From Treponema_C sp050937815 (lineage in GTDB: Bacteria; Spirochaetota; Spirochaetia; Treponematales; Treponemataceae), in the NCBI RefSeq assembly GCF_050937815.1, contig NZ_JACDIJ010000001.1, positions 636,242 to 700,241 of the forward strand: 64,000 nt of DNA, read 5' to 3'. Shown one piece after another: positions 35,209 to 41,577 of the stretch. The notes under the pieces were generated by a model. That model was not told where the DNA came from. It ran no database searches and was given only the letters and a program-made list of their open reading frames with translations. A program made the translations under genes and the position numbers. Position 1 is the first letter of the stretch. Each line of letters opens with the position of its first letter.

Positions 35209-35580
35209 TTAAGCTTTGGCGGTGCAAGGCAGTTTATAGACAATTTCGCGTAATTCTTTAAGCGTTTTATTGCCGGTGCTGAACTTGGTCCGTATTATTA
35301 CCGTAACCTTTCCCGCAGGAACCGCCGCGGGTACGCGGGCGATTATTTGGCTCGGCTGGTTTACCGAGAGGCGGCGGGTTACCTTGTGTTCGGTACCGTC
35401 CGCAAGGCGGAAAAAGACTCCTTGAGATGCGTCGGTTTCGTCGATTTTAAGCTTGTTACCCTCGATGATGATGTCGTCGCCTATTGTTAAGGTGCCGTCG
35501 TTTAAGGGGAGAGAGGACACCCCGTTCCGGGCAGGGTTTCCTCTCTCCCCTTGCCCCCTCTCACTTTCCCGCACAGCCAA
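35209..35580 (-). pseudogene. C-terminal half of a split DNA-binding/DUF4469 protein
   Basis: From LNDGTLTIGDDIIIEGNKLKI onward the frame matches the Ig-like DUF4469 C-terminus that normally follows an IHF/HU-like DNA-binding domain. Its first residues come from the inserted repeat (hairpins A and B of copy R1), not from the gene. It lies in the same reading frame as the N-terminal half at 35608-36084, so one ancestral gene was split. No ribosome site of its own is visible. The last 135 bp are duplicated at 34022-34156. Confidence 0.75.
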
Positions 35581-35760
35581 AGGCCTCGCCGGCCTTTGGA
35601 ATCCGGCCTATGCAGCTGACAGCTGTATGTTCGATATTATCTTTAAATGTGAGCAATTCTTCAGAATTGCGAACCTAAAGCTATTTTTATGCGATGTTTC
35701 GCGCTTGTCGCGAAACTCGACGTTGAAGCGAGCGGCGCTATGTAAGCCGTGAGCTTCAAC
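35506..35760. repeat. Composite hairpin repeat, copy R1
   Basis: Six hairpins in order: A GGGGAGAGAGGA/TCCTCTCTCCCC (35506-35517, 35539-35550), B CCAAAGGCC/GGCCTTTGG (35577-35599), C near 35608-35629, D GCAATTC/GAATTGC (35653-35670), E GTTTCGCG/CGCGAAAC (35696-35716), F GTTGAAGC/GCTTCAAC (35722-35760). It interrupts the DNA-binding-protein gene. The same module order recurs at 36105-36363. Confidence 0.85.
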
Positions 35761-36084
35761 CGTGCGTTTGTGAATCTTTTCGTCGTAGGGGGCGTTTTCG
35801 GTAGCCCATACCCCCGACACGCGCGGGCTTATTTGCACCAAGCCGTCCATAAAGCTCGCTCCCTCTTGGATAAGGTCTTTAACCGCCTTGTCCCGCATGT
35901 TGAGGATGTTGATGATGGTTTCTTTTCGGAACTCGCTTCTCTCCTTGGTGATGAGCTCTGCAATGTCCTCGTTACGCTGAGTTGCGGCGTGAGCATGAAC
36001 GTCCGCAATACAGTCGCGGTCGTTTTCTTTGGTTAAGGTGTTGGGACGTAAGTACACTTCCCAAACGCTTTTCTTTTTTGCCAT
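35608..36084 (-). pseudogene. N-terminal half of a split DNA-binding protein (IHF/HU-like)
   Basis: AGGAGG lies 6 nt before the ATG. Residues 1 to about 112 (VWEVYLRPNTLTKENDRDCI...SGVWATENAPYDEKIHKRTVEAHG) match the HU/IHF-like N-terminal domain of the DNA-binding/DUF4469 family. After VEAHG the frame enters repeat R1 and reads non-homologous residues (LHSAARFNVEFRDKRETSHK...) to a stop. The DNA-binding half may still be made; the C-terminal half is disconnected. Confidence 0.75.
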
Positions 36085-36104
36085 AACATACCTCCTAAGT
36101 ATTA

Positions 36105-36363
36105 GGGGGAGAGAGCACCCCGTTCAGGGCAGGGTTCTCTCTCCCCCTAGAACCCCCTCTCTCTCCCGCACTGCCAAAGGACTCTGCCCTTTGGAATCCC
36201 GAACATACAGCTAAAACTGTATGTTCAATGTTACCTTTAAGTGTGAGCACATTTTCAAATGTGCGAACTCAAAGCCGATTATCCGCGATGTTTATGACGG
36301 GCATAAGCCCGTCATAAACTCGACGTTGAAGCGAGCGGCGCTATGTAAGCCGTGAGCTTCAAC
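36105..36363. repeat. Composite hairpin repeat, copy R2
   Basis: Same A-F order as R1: A GGGGGAGAGAG/CTCTCTCCCCC (36105-36147), B CCAAAGG/CCTTTGG (36174-36194), C GAACATACAG/CTGTATGTTC (36201-36226), D GCACATTT/AAATGTGC (36247-36264), E GTTTATGACGGGC/GCCCGTCATAAAC (36290-36319), F GTTGAAGC/GCTTCAAC (36325-36363). Stem sequences of C, D and E differ from R1 on both arms, while the bases between modules are conserved. Confidence 0.85.
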
Positions 36364-36375
36364 CTGTACCCGCCG

Positions 36376-36528
36376 TTCCCGCTGTTCCGTAGGAAAAGCG
36401 GGAAATTTCTTTTCACAGTCCCGGCACGGATGCCGGAACAGTTCCATATAAACAAGATTGCCTGCGGCAAACCGTTTGCCGTAGGCAATCTTGAAGCATA
36501 CAATCGGACAGGACGTCCGATTGTATGC
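36376..36528. repeat. Hairpin cluster between R2 and R3
   Basis: TTCCCGCT/AGCGGGAA (36376-36404); CCGGCA-CGGA-TGCCGG (36421-36436); an 18-bp-arm near-perfect palindrome at 36455-36491 that starts AGATTGCCTG and ends AGGCAATCT; GCATACAATCGGAC-AGGAC-GTCCGATTGTATGC with perfect 14-bp arms at 36496-36509 and 36515-36528. Confidence 0.85.
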
Positions 36529-36550
36529 ACCGCCCCTAAGAACCCGGCCT

Positions 36551-36710
36551 ATACAGCTGACAGCTGTATGTTCAATGTTACCTTTAAGTGTGAGCACATT
36601 TTCAAATGTGCGAACTTAAAGCCGGTTATTCGCGATGTTTATGACGGGCATAAGCCCGTCATAAACTCGACGTTGAAGCGGGCGGCGCTATGTAAGCCGC
36701 CCGCTTCAAC
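36551..36710. repeat. Hairpin repeat, copy R3 (modules C-F)
   Basis: C ATACAGCT/AGCTGTAT (36551-36569), D GCACATTT/AAATGTGC (36594-36611), E GTTTATGACGGGC/GCCCGTCATAAAC (36637-36666), F with perfect 15-bp arms GTTGAAGCGGGCGGC (36672-36686) and GCCGCCCGCTTCAAC (36696-36710). It ends one base from the stop codon of the lipoprotein gene on the minus strand, forming that gene's 3' UTR. Confidence 0.88.
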
Positions 36711-36711
36711 C

Positions 36712-38100
36712 CTACTCCATCGTTACAACAATGCCGTATGCTTCGCTGTCGGCGTCGGGAAGGACGGTTATGTCGGCATCGGAGGCAGAGGCAATGGCGG
36801 AAGTGAACTTCCAATAGGCGGCTTTTCGACCGCCGCCGGTATAGAGAAAACCTGCCGCATAGATGTCGTTTCCGAAAGCGTAGAGGGCATTCACCGTGCC
36901 GCTCTCGGTACTTAACTTTATGGCTGTAAAGGAGCTGTCCGTTCCCTTCCATACACAGGGCTTGCTGCTGTCGTTTCTCCCGCCTATAAAGACAAGGCCG
37001 TCTTTTGTGCATGCGGCGTTTGCTTCGGAGCTGCCGGACGTTCCAAGCACCGTCGCCGTTACATCTGCACTTGTGCCCGTAACCTTCCATACCGCAGCAT
37101 TGCCCGCCGCATTCCGTCCTGCAGCGTAGACTGCGCTGTCCAAAAAGCATACCGCCTTGGGATGTACAGAGCTTCCCGTAGCCAGTACCGTTTCGGTGCG
37201 CGAGGCTTCGTCAAGAGCTTTGTCTATTGTCCACAGGGCTCCTTTTGTTTGGGAGGAGCTGCTGTTGAATATTGTTCCTACGGCATACAAGGCGGAAGGC
37301 GATGAGCACAAAGCGTAAGCTTCCGACTCTGTCTCAGTTCCCGTGCTTGTACGCAGGTGGGCAATATTCACCGCGTTTTTGTCCGTTATGTCGGCAACGG
37401 AGGCTTCCCACGCTCCGTCTTTTTTGAGCTTTCCCGCTATGTAGAGGGAAGCGCCTTCGGTTAAAATTGCATTTGCGATGGTATATTGTTCGGGGCTTTT
37501 CCAGTAAGGGGTGTTTCCTTCCCATACAATGGCGGTTGATGCTCCGAATGCTTGTTGAAGCCCTGCACTGTAGGCTTTTCCGTCTTTAAGGGTAACAGAA
37601 TATGCATATCCTCTAGTCATTCCCGAGTCCATAGGCAGTTCGTGCTTGGTGCCGTTTTTCCAATAATGGGGCTTCGGATTTCCGCCTGTTGTTATAGAGC
37701 CTGCAAGGTAGACTGAAGGAGTGCCCGAAAGCAGTTCAAAGGAAACCTTTACCTGTGCATTTTGTGTAACTTTTAGCTTGTAGGTAGGAGCGGTGCCGTT
37801 TACCGTCTGCCCGTTCAGTTCCCATTTTTGAAGCTTGTAACCTGCATGCGGGGAAGCGGTAAAGGTGATTTCCGTGTTTTCCGCTACCATGCCGTCAGAA
37901 GGAAGGGCGGGGTTTACCGTTACGGTGCCGTCTGAGGCGGGCTCAAGCGTTACCTTGTACTTGGTAAGGGGTGTTGTTCCGCCTCCTCCTGCGGAGTTGG
38001 GGCAGGCGGTAAAGAGCCCCATAATCACGAGCGATGCGGCAAGTGTGAGGACTGCCGCCCGATTTCCTAAAAATGTAGTTCTTTGTTTTGTGTTTTTCAT
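36712..38100 (-). CDS. Lipoprotein with InlB-type B-repeat and propeller-like repeats
   Basis: Start at 38100 (MKNTKQRTTF) with AGGAG upstream; the 30 preceding in-frame residues derive from hairpins. 462 residues: lipoprotein signal (GLFTAC), a divergent InlB B-repeat (about 47-120: YKVTLEPASDGTVTVNPALP, ITFTASPHAGYKLQKWELNG), then about seven blade-like repeats of the form (Y/F)AAGx...A-x-x-W-K with short Ser/Thr-rich links. Probably a surface lipoprotein of a family multiplied in oral treponemes; ligand unknown. Flanked on both sides by hairpin repeats. Confidence 0.82.
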   Translation of the reverse strand: MKNTKQRTTFLGNRAAVLTLAASLVIMGLFTACPNSAGGGGTTPLTKYKVTLEPASDGTVTVNPALPSDGMVAENTEITFTASPHAGYKLQKWELNGQTVNGTAPTYKLKVTQNAQVKVSFELLSGTPSVYLAGSITTGGNPKPHYWKNGTKHELPMDSGMTRGYAYSVTLKDGKAYSAGLQQAFGASTAIVWEGNTPYWKSPEQYTIANAILTEGASLYIAGKLKKDGAWEASVADITDKNAVNIAHLRTSTGTETESEAYALCSSPSALYAVGTIFNSSSSQTKGALWTIDKALDEASRTETVLATGSSVHPKAVCFLDSAVYAAGRNAAGNAAVWKVTGTSADVTATVLGTSGSSEANAACTKDGLVFIGGRNDSSKPCVWKGTDSSFTAIKLSTESGTVNALYAFGNDIYAAGFLYTGGGRKAAYWKFTSAIASASDADITVLPDADSEAYGIVVTME

Positions 38101-38136
38101 TGTTTTTCTCCTTAATAAATAATTCATAATTCTTAT

Positions 38137-38347
38137 CTGCACACGGACGTGCAGAAAAGCTATAGATAATGAGTTTTGGGCAAAGCCCAAAACCCGAGTT
38201 CAAAACCGCACAGGACGTGCCGAATGCCGCACATAAAACATCCTGTTTTAAATCCTGCACACGGATGTGCAGAAAAGCCGTTAGTAATGAGTTTTGCGCA
38301 AGCAAAACTCGGTTTAAAAACCGCACAGGACGTGCGGTTTTTAAACC
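38137..38347. repeat. Hairpin cluster upstream of the lipoprotein gene
   Basis: CTGCAC-ACGGAC-GTGCAG (38137-38154); GTTTTGGGC-AAA-GCCCAAAAC (38173-38193); CTGCACA-CGGA-TGTGCAG (38255-38272); GAGTTTTGC-GCAA-GCAAAACTC (38289-38310); perfect 16-bp arms GGTTTAAAAACCGCAC and GTGCGGTTTTTAAACC around AGGAC (38311-38347). Bases 38254-38296 are repeated exactly at 38884-38926. Confidence 0.85.
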
Positions 38348-38367
38348 GATTACGGGGGTTTGTGTCT

Positions 38368-38404
38368 AAAAAAAGAGGGTACGGGCTTTACCCTACGCTC
38401 TTTT
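38368..38404 (-). terminator. Terminator-like hairpin before the lipoprotein gene
   Basis: AAAAGAG (38371-38377) and CTCTTTT (38398-38404) with inner GGTA/TACC; seven T follow on the minus strand. It would stop transcripts coming from the microsatellite side. Confidence 0.55.
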
Positions 38405-38462
38405 ATATGCGAAGTGTGTTTTGTGTGTGAGTGAAAATGTATTTGGGCACAGCTAGCCCTCA

Positions 38463-38574
38463 GCTGTGAAGCTGTGAAGCTGTGAAGCTGTGAAGCTGTG
38501 AAGCTGTGAAGCTGTGAAGCTGTGAAGCTGTGAAGCTGTGAAGCTGTGAAGCTGTGAAGCTGTGAAGCTGTGAA
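38463..38574. repeat. Microsatellite (GCTGTGAA)x14
   Basis: Fourteen perfect copies of the octamer GCTGTGAA, 112 bp without a single mismatch. Eight is not a multiple of three, so unit gain or loss would shift any frame crossing it. On the minus strand TTGACA (38598-38603) and CAAAAT (38574-38579), 18 bp apart, form a candidate promoter whose -10 touches the array. Confidence 0.95.
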
Positions 38575-38785
38575 TTTTGCGCGTGGAGGCGGTACCGTGT
38601 CAAGTAGTTTTGCCGACTTTTCCAAACTTTTTTGAGAACCCTTTATTGTACTGTTTAAGCGGTTTATTTTCCCGTTCATAAGCCCTCGCAAAAAGTCAAT
38701 ATAACGCACAGCACGGATGTACGTAAGCGGATTATCCGCGATGTTTCAAATCCCGCCATGAACGGCAGAAAAAGCTTTATATAAC

Positions 38786-38980
38786 CAAGTTTGCCTCGGC
38801 AAACTTGAAGCATAAAACCGAGCAGGAAGTTCGGTTTTATGCCATGTTCCCTTTGCAATCCGTATTCCCCATAGCTTTTACAACCTGCACACGGATGTGC
38901 AGAAAAGCCGTTAGTAATGAGTTTTGGGCAAAGCCCAAAACTTGAAGCATAAAATCACACACGGATGTGTGATTTTATGC
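38786..38980. repeat. Hairpin cluster
   Basis: CAAGTTTGCC/GGCAAACTTG (38786-38807); GCATAAAACCGA/TCGGTTTTATGC around GCAGGAAGT (38810-38842); CTGCACA-CGGA-TGTGCAG (38885-38902); GTTTTGGGC-AAA-GCCCAAAAC (38921-38941); perfect 15-bp arms GCATAAAATCACACA and TGTGTGATTTTATGC around CGGA (38947-38980). Confidence 0.85.
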
Positions 38981-39013
38981 ACATGGACGGCGGAAAGGCC
39001 GACTATCCGCGAT

Positions 39014-39296
39014 GTTTTGCAACGCAAAACTCGTCGCATAAAACCGAGCAGGAAGCACGGTTTTATGCAACTGTATATCCAATGCTATCTTTAAGTGTGA
39101 GCAATTCTTCAGAATTGCGAACCTAAAGCTGTTTTTATGCGAGTTTTGCGAAGCAAAACTCGACGTGCAAGCGTGCGGCGTTATGTGAGCCGCACGCTTG
39201 CACCCGTACACGGATGTATGCGCAAGCTGCAAGTAAGGAGTTTTGTGCTTTGCACAAAACTCGGATTAAAGAGCGGACAGGATGTCCGCTCTTTAA
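39014..39296. repeat. Hairpin repeat, copy R4 and following hairpins
   Basis: GTTTTGC-AAC-GCAAAAC (39014-39030); GCATAAAACCG/CGGTTTTATGC (39036-39068); D GCAATTC/GAATTGC (39101-39118); E GAGTTTTGC-GAA-GCAAAACTC (39141-39161); F with perfect 15-bp arms GTGCAAGCGTGCGGC (39165-39179) and GCCGCACGCTTGCAC (39189-39203); GAGTTTTGTGC-TTT-GCACAAAACTC (39238-39262); TTAAAGAGCGGAC-AGGAT-GTCCGCTCTTTAA (39266-39296). Confidence 0.85.
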
Positions 39297-39439
39297 ACAT
39301 TATAACCCAAGTTTTTGAGAATAACAACTTTTCGGGAAAGATTTTTGTAATTTGTTTTAAGAAAGTACAGAGTGCGAGTCCGAGGGGCGAACGGGGAAAG
39401 TGCGAGGGGCGAACTTTGTACTTCGACATTCGCAGTCGG

Positions 39440-39467
39440 TGTCGTAGTCATATTCGGCCAGTAACAT
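39440..39467 (-). pseudogene. Truncated second RpnS cassette after the orphan rpnS
   Basis: Eight bases after the orphan rpnS stop, the minus strand reads ATGTTACTGGCCGAATATGA (MLLAEYDYDTD), the same N-terminal cassette seen inside and behind the plus-strand rpn. It then drifts into unrelated sequence (CECRSTKF...). Confidence 0.65.
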
Positions 39468-39475
39468 GTTGATTC

Positions 39476-39697
39476 TTATAAAGCTTTCACTTCTTCAATA
39501 CTTAAGCCGGTAGCTTGGGCAATATTTTCGATAGGAAGATTCATTGCAAGTAAGTTTTTTGCCGTTTCAAATGCCTTTTGGTACGTGCCTTGTTCAATTC
39601 CTTGTTGTATGCCTTCTTCCCGTGCGTCCATTTCGAAGGCCGACATAAAGCGGTATTCCTGCCGCGCCTGTTCGTTTTGTTTTACTGTCCGTATCAT
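39476..39697 (-). CDS. Orphan RpnS-like protein (no nuclease domain)
   Basis: 73 residues, GGGAGG 9 nt before the ATG. The second half (EEGIQQGIEQGTYQKAFETAKNLLAM...IAQATGLSIEEVKAL) aligns with the RpnS tail of the plus-strand rpn (GIQQGMERGSYQTKLETAKILKQLG...IVQATGLSKEEIEAL). No nuclease-encoding sequence precedes it: lepA ends 39 bp upstream on the same strand. It is a remnant, or a solitary antitoxin that could act on Rpn nucleases in trans. Confidence 0.75.
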   Translation of the reverse strand: MIRTVKQNEQARQEYRFMSAFEMDAREEGIQQGIEQGTYQKAFETAKNLLAMNLPIENIAQATGLSIEEVKAL

Positions 39698-39736
39698 TGC
39701 TTCTATCCTCCCGGTGAGATCAGTATTTCACCGTTA

Positions 39737-41542
39737 CTAATCCGACTTTGTTTTCAAAACGGCTAAAAAGGCGCTTTGCGGAAGTTCCACATCGCCGACC
39801 ATTTTCATGCGCCTTTTGCCCTCTTTTTGTTTTTCAAGCAGTTTGCGCTTACGGGTAACGTCGCCGCCGTAGCATTTGGCAAGTACGTCTTTTCGCAGGG
39901 CGTTAACCGTTTCGCGGGCGATAATTTGTCCGCCTATGGCGCCCTGTATTGCAATTTTAAATTGGCGGCGGCTTATTTCTTCTTTTAACTGACCGCAGAC
40001 ACTGCGTGCGCGTTCAATCGCATTGCCCCTAAACACAAGCAGCGATAGCGCGTCTACCTTATTGCCGTTAATTAAAATATCAACCTTTACCAAATCGGTG
40101 TCGCGGTAGCCGATAACTTCATAATCGAAGGAGGCATAGCCGCGGCTGTAGCTTTTTAAGCGGTCGTAAAAATCGAATAACACTTCTGCAAGGGGCATTT
40201 CGTAGATAATTTCAACCCGCTTTTCGTCGAGATACTGCATATTGGTTTGGGAGCCGCGCTTTTCGGTGCACAGGGCCATAATCGAGCCTAAAAACTCGGC
40301 GGGGGTAATAATGGACGCCTTTATGTAGGGCTCTTTTGCCCAGCGTATAAGCCCCTGATCCGGATAGTCTGCGGGATTATCGACAAAAACTTCCGTGCCG
40401 TTTGTCATACCCACCTGATAGCGTACCGAAGGGGCGGTAAAGATAACCGATTGGTCAAAGTCGCGTTCCAAGCGCTCCTGCACGACTTCCAAGTGCAAAA
40501 GGCCCAAAAAGCCGCAGCGGAAACCGTGTCCCAAAGCCAAAGATGCGTCCTTTTCGTAGGTTAAACTTGCATCGTTCAGCTTGAGTTTTTCCATGCTGTC
40601 GCGCAGTTCTTCGTAATCGTTTGTGTCCACCGGATAAATCGACGAAAAAACAACCGGCTTTACTTCTTTAAAACCGGGCAGCACTTCGTCTGCGGGGTCG
40701 TCGGCAAGGGTTACCGTATCTCCGACGCGCACATCGGAAACGGTTTTAATGCCCGCAATAAAATAGCCGACATCGCCCTCGTTCAGTTCGCGCGTTTCTT
40801 CCAGTTTGATTTTAAACACGCCGGTATTTTCGATTTTGTATTCGGAGCCGGACGACATAAAGCGTATGGTTTGTCCCGGCTTGATTTTGCCGCCGAACAT
40901 ACGGATATGAACGACAACCCCGCGGTAGGGGTCGTAGCGGCAGTCGAACACGAGGGCCTTCGTTTTTCCGCCCGTATCGTGAGTAGGAGGCGGAATGCGC
41001 TGCACAATGGCTTCAAACAAGTCATCGATACCCTTACCCGTTTTCGCCGACACCAAAACGGCGTGCTCCGGATCCAAGCCCAAATCGTGTTCTATTTGGC
41101 GCTTTACCGACGGAATGTCCGCAGCCGGAAGGTCGATTTTATTGATAACCGGAACGATTTCAAGGTCGTGTTCGAGGGCCAAGTACATGTTCGATAAGGT
41201 TTGAGATTCAACCCCCTGTGCCGCATCCACCAGCAGCAAGGCGCCTTCGCACGAAGCGATTGCGCGTGATACTTCATAAGAAAAATCCACGTGGCCGGGC
41301 GTATCGACGAAATTCAATTCATAGGTTTTGCCGTCCTGCGCGGTATAGGGAATCGTTACCGCCTGGCTTTTAATCGTAATGCCGCGCTCGCGTTCGATAT
41401 CCATATTGTCGAGTATTTGATTTTGAAATTGGCGCGCATCGATGATATTGGCCTTTTGTATAAGCCTGTCCGAAAGGGTTGACTTACCGTGATCTATGTG
41501 CGCAACAATGCAAAAATTGCGTTTTTGTTCTAAATTTGTCAT
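39737..41542 (-). CDS. lepA: Elongation factor 4 (LepA)
   Basis: 601 residues, full length. GTPase motifs: G1 AHIDHGKSTL, switch II DTPGHVDF, G4 NKID. The LepA C-terminal domain is intact, ending KEGKRRMKMVGDVELPQSAFLAVLK. It back-translocates or remodels stalled ribosomes. The start lies 12 bp after the htrA-like stop with no ribosome site; TAAAAT ends 6 nt before the ATG. Confidence 0.97.
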   Translation of the reverse strand: MTNLEQKRNFCIVAHIDHGKSTLSDRLIQKANIIDARQFQNQILDNMDIERERGITIKSQAVTIPYTAQDGKTYELNFVDTPGHVDFSYEVSRAIASCEGALLLVDAAQGVESQTLSNMYLALEHDLEIVPVINKIDLPAADIPSVKRQIEHDLGLDPEHAVLVSAKTGKGIDDLFEAIVQRIPPPTHDTGGKTKALVFDCRYDPYRGVVVHIRMFGGKIKPGQTIRFMSSGSEYKIENTGVFKIKLEETRELNEGDVGYFIAGIKTVSDVRVGDTVTLADDPADEVLPGFKEVKPVVFSSIYPVDTNDYEELRDSMEKLKLNDASLTYEKDASLALGHGFRCGFLGLLHLEVVQERLERDFDQSVIFTAPSVRYQVGMTNGTEVFVDNPADYPDQGLIRWAKEPYIKASIITPAEFLGSIMALCTEKRGSQTNMQYLDEKRVEIIYEMPLAEVLFDFYDRLKSYSRGYASFDYEVIGYRDTDLVKVDILINGNKVDALSLLVFRGNAIERARSVCGQLKEEISRRQFKIAIQGAIGGQIIARETVNALRKDVLAKCYGGDVTRKRKLLEKQKEGKRRMKMVGDVELPQSAFLAVLKTKSD

Positions 41543-41548
41543 CGGCTT

Positions 41549-41577
41549 ATTTTATTAGAAAAGATAAAGACTGTCCA
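41549..41577 (-). promoter_or_regulatory. Predicted leaderless promoter of lepA
   Basis: TGGACA (41572-41577), 17 bp, TAAAAT (41549-41554), then 6 nt to the ATG at 41542. The -35 lies within the last codons of the upstream gene. Confidence 0.5.

Noticed and set aside
34022..35343. Insertion sequence carrying a transposase (older annotation of the Rpn/PD-(D/E)XK family)
   Set aside because: No terminal inverted repeats; the flanking direct repeats are gene fragments; current knowledge places Rpn among antiphage toxin-antitoxin systems.
36292..37150. ORFs in the repeat zone sharing peptides such as VEAHGLHSAARFNVEF or AAYIAPPASTSSL
   Set aside because: These shared peptides are translations of the repeated F hairpin in different frames; they are not conserved proteins.
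38350..38709. Minus-strand 119-codon ORF with FTASQLHS octapeptide repeats
   Set aside because: The repeats are just the translation of the GCTGTGAA microsatellite, and the rest reads through hairpins and a terminator. No ribosome site or family resemblance. Kept only as a phase-variation consideration.
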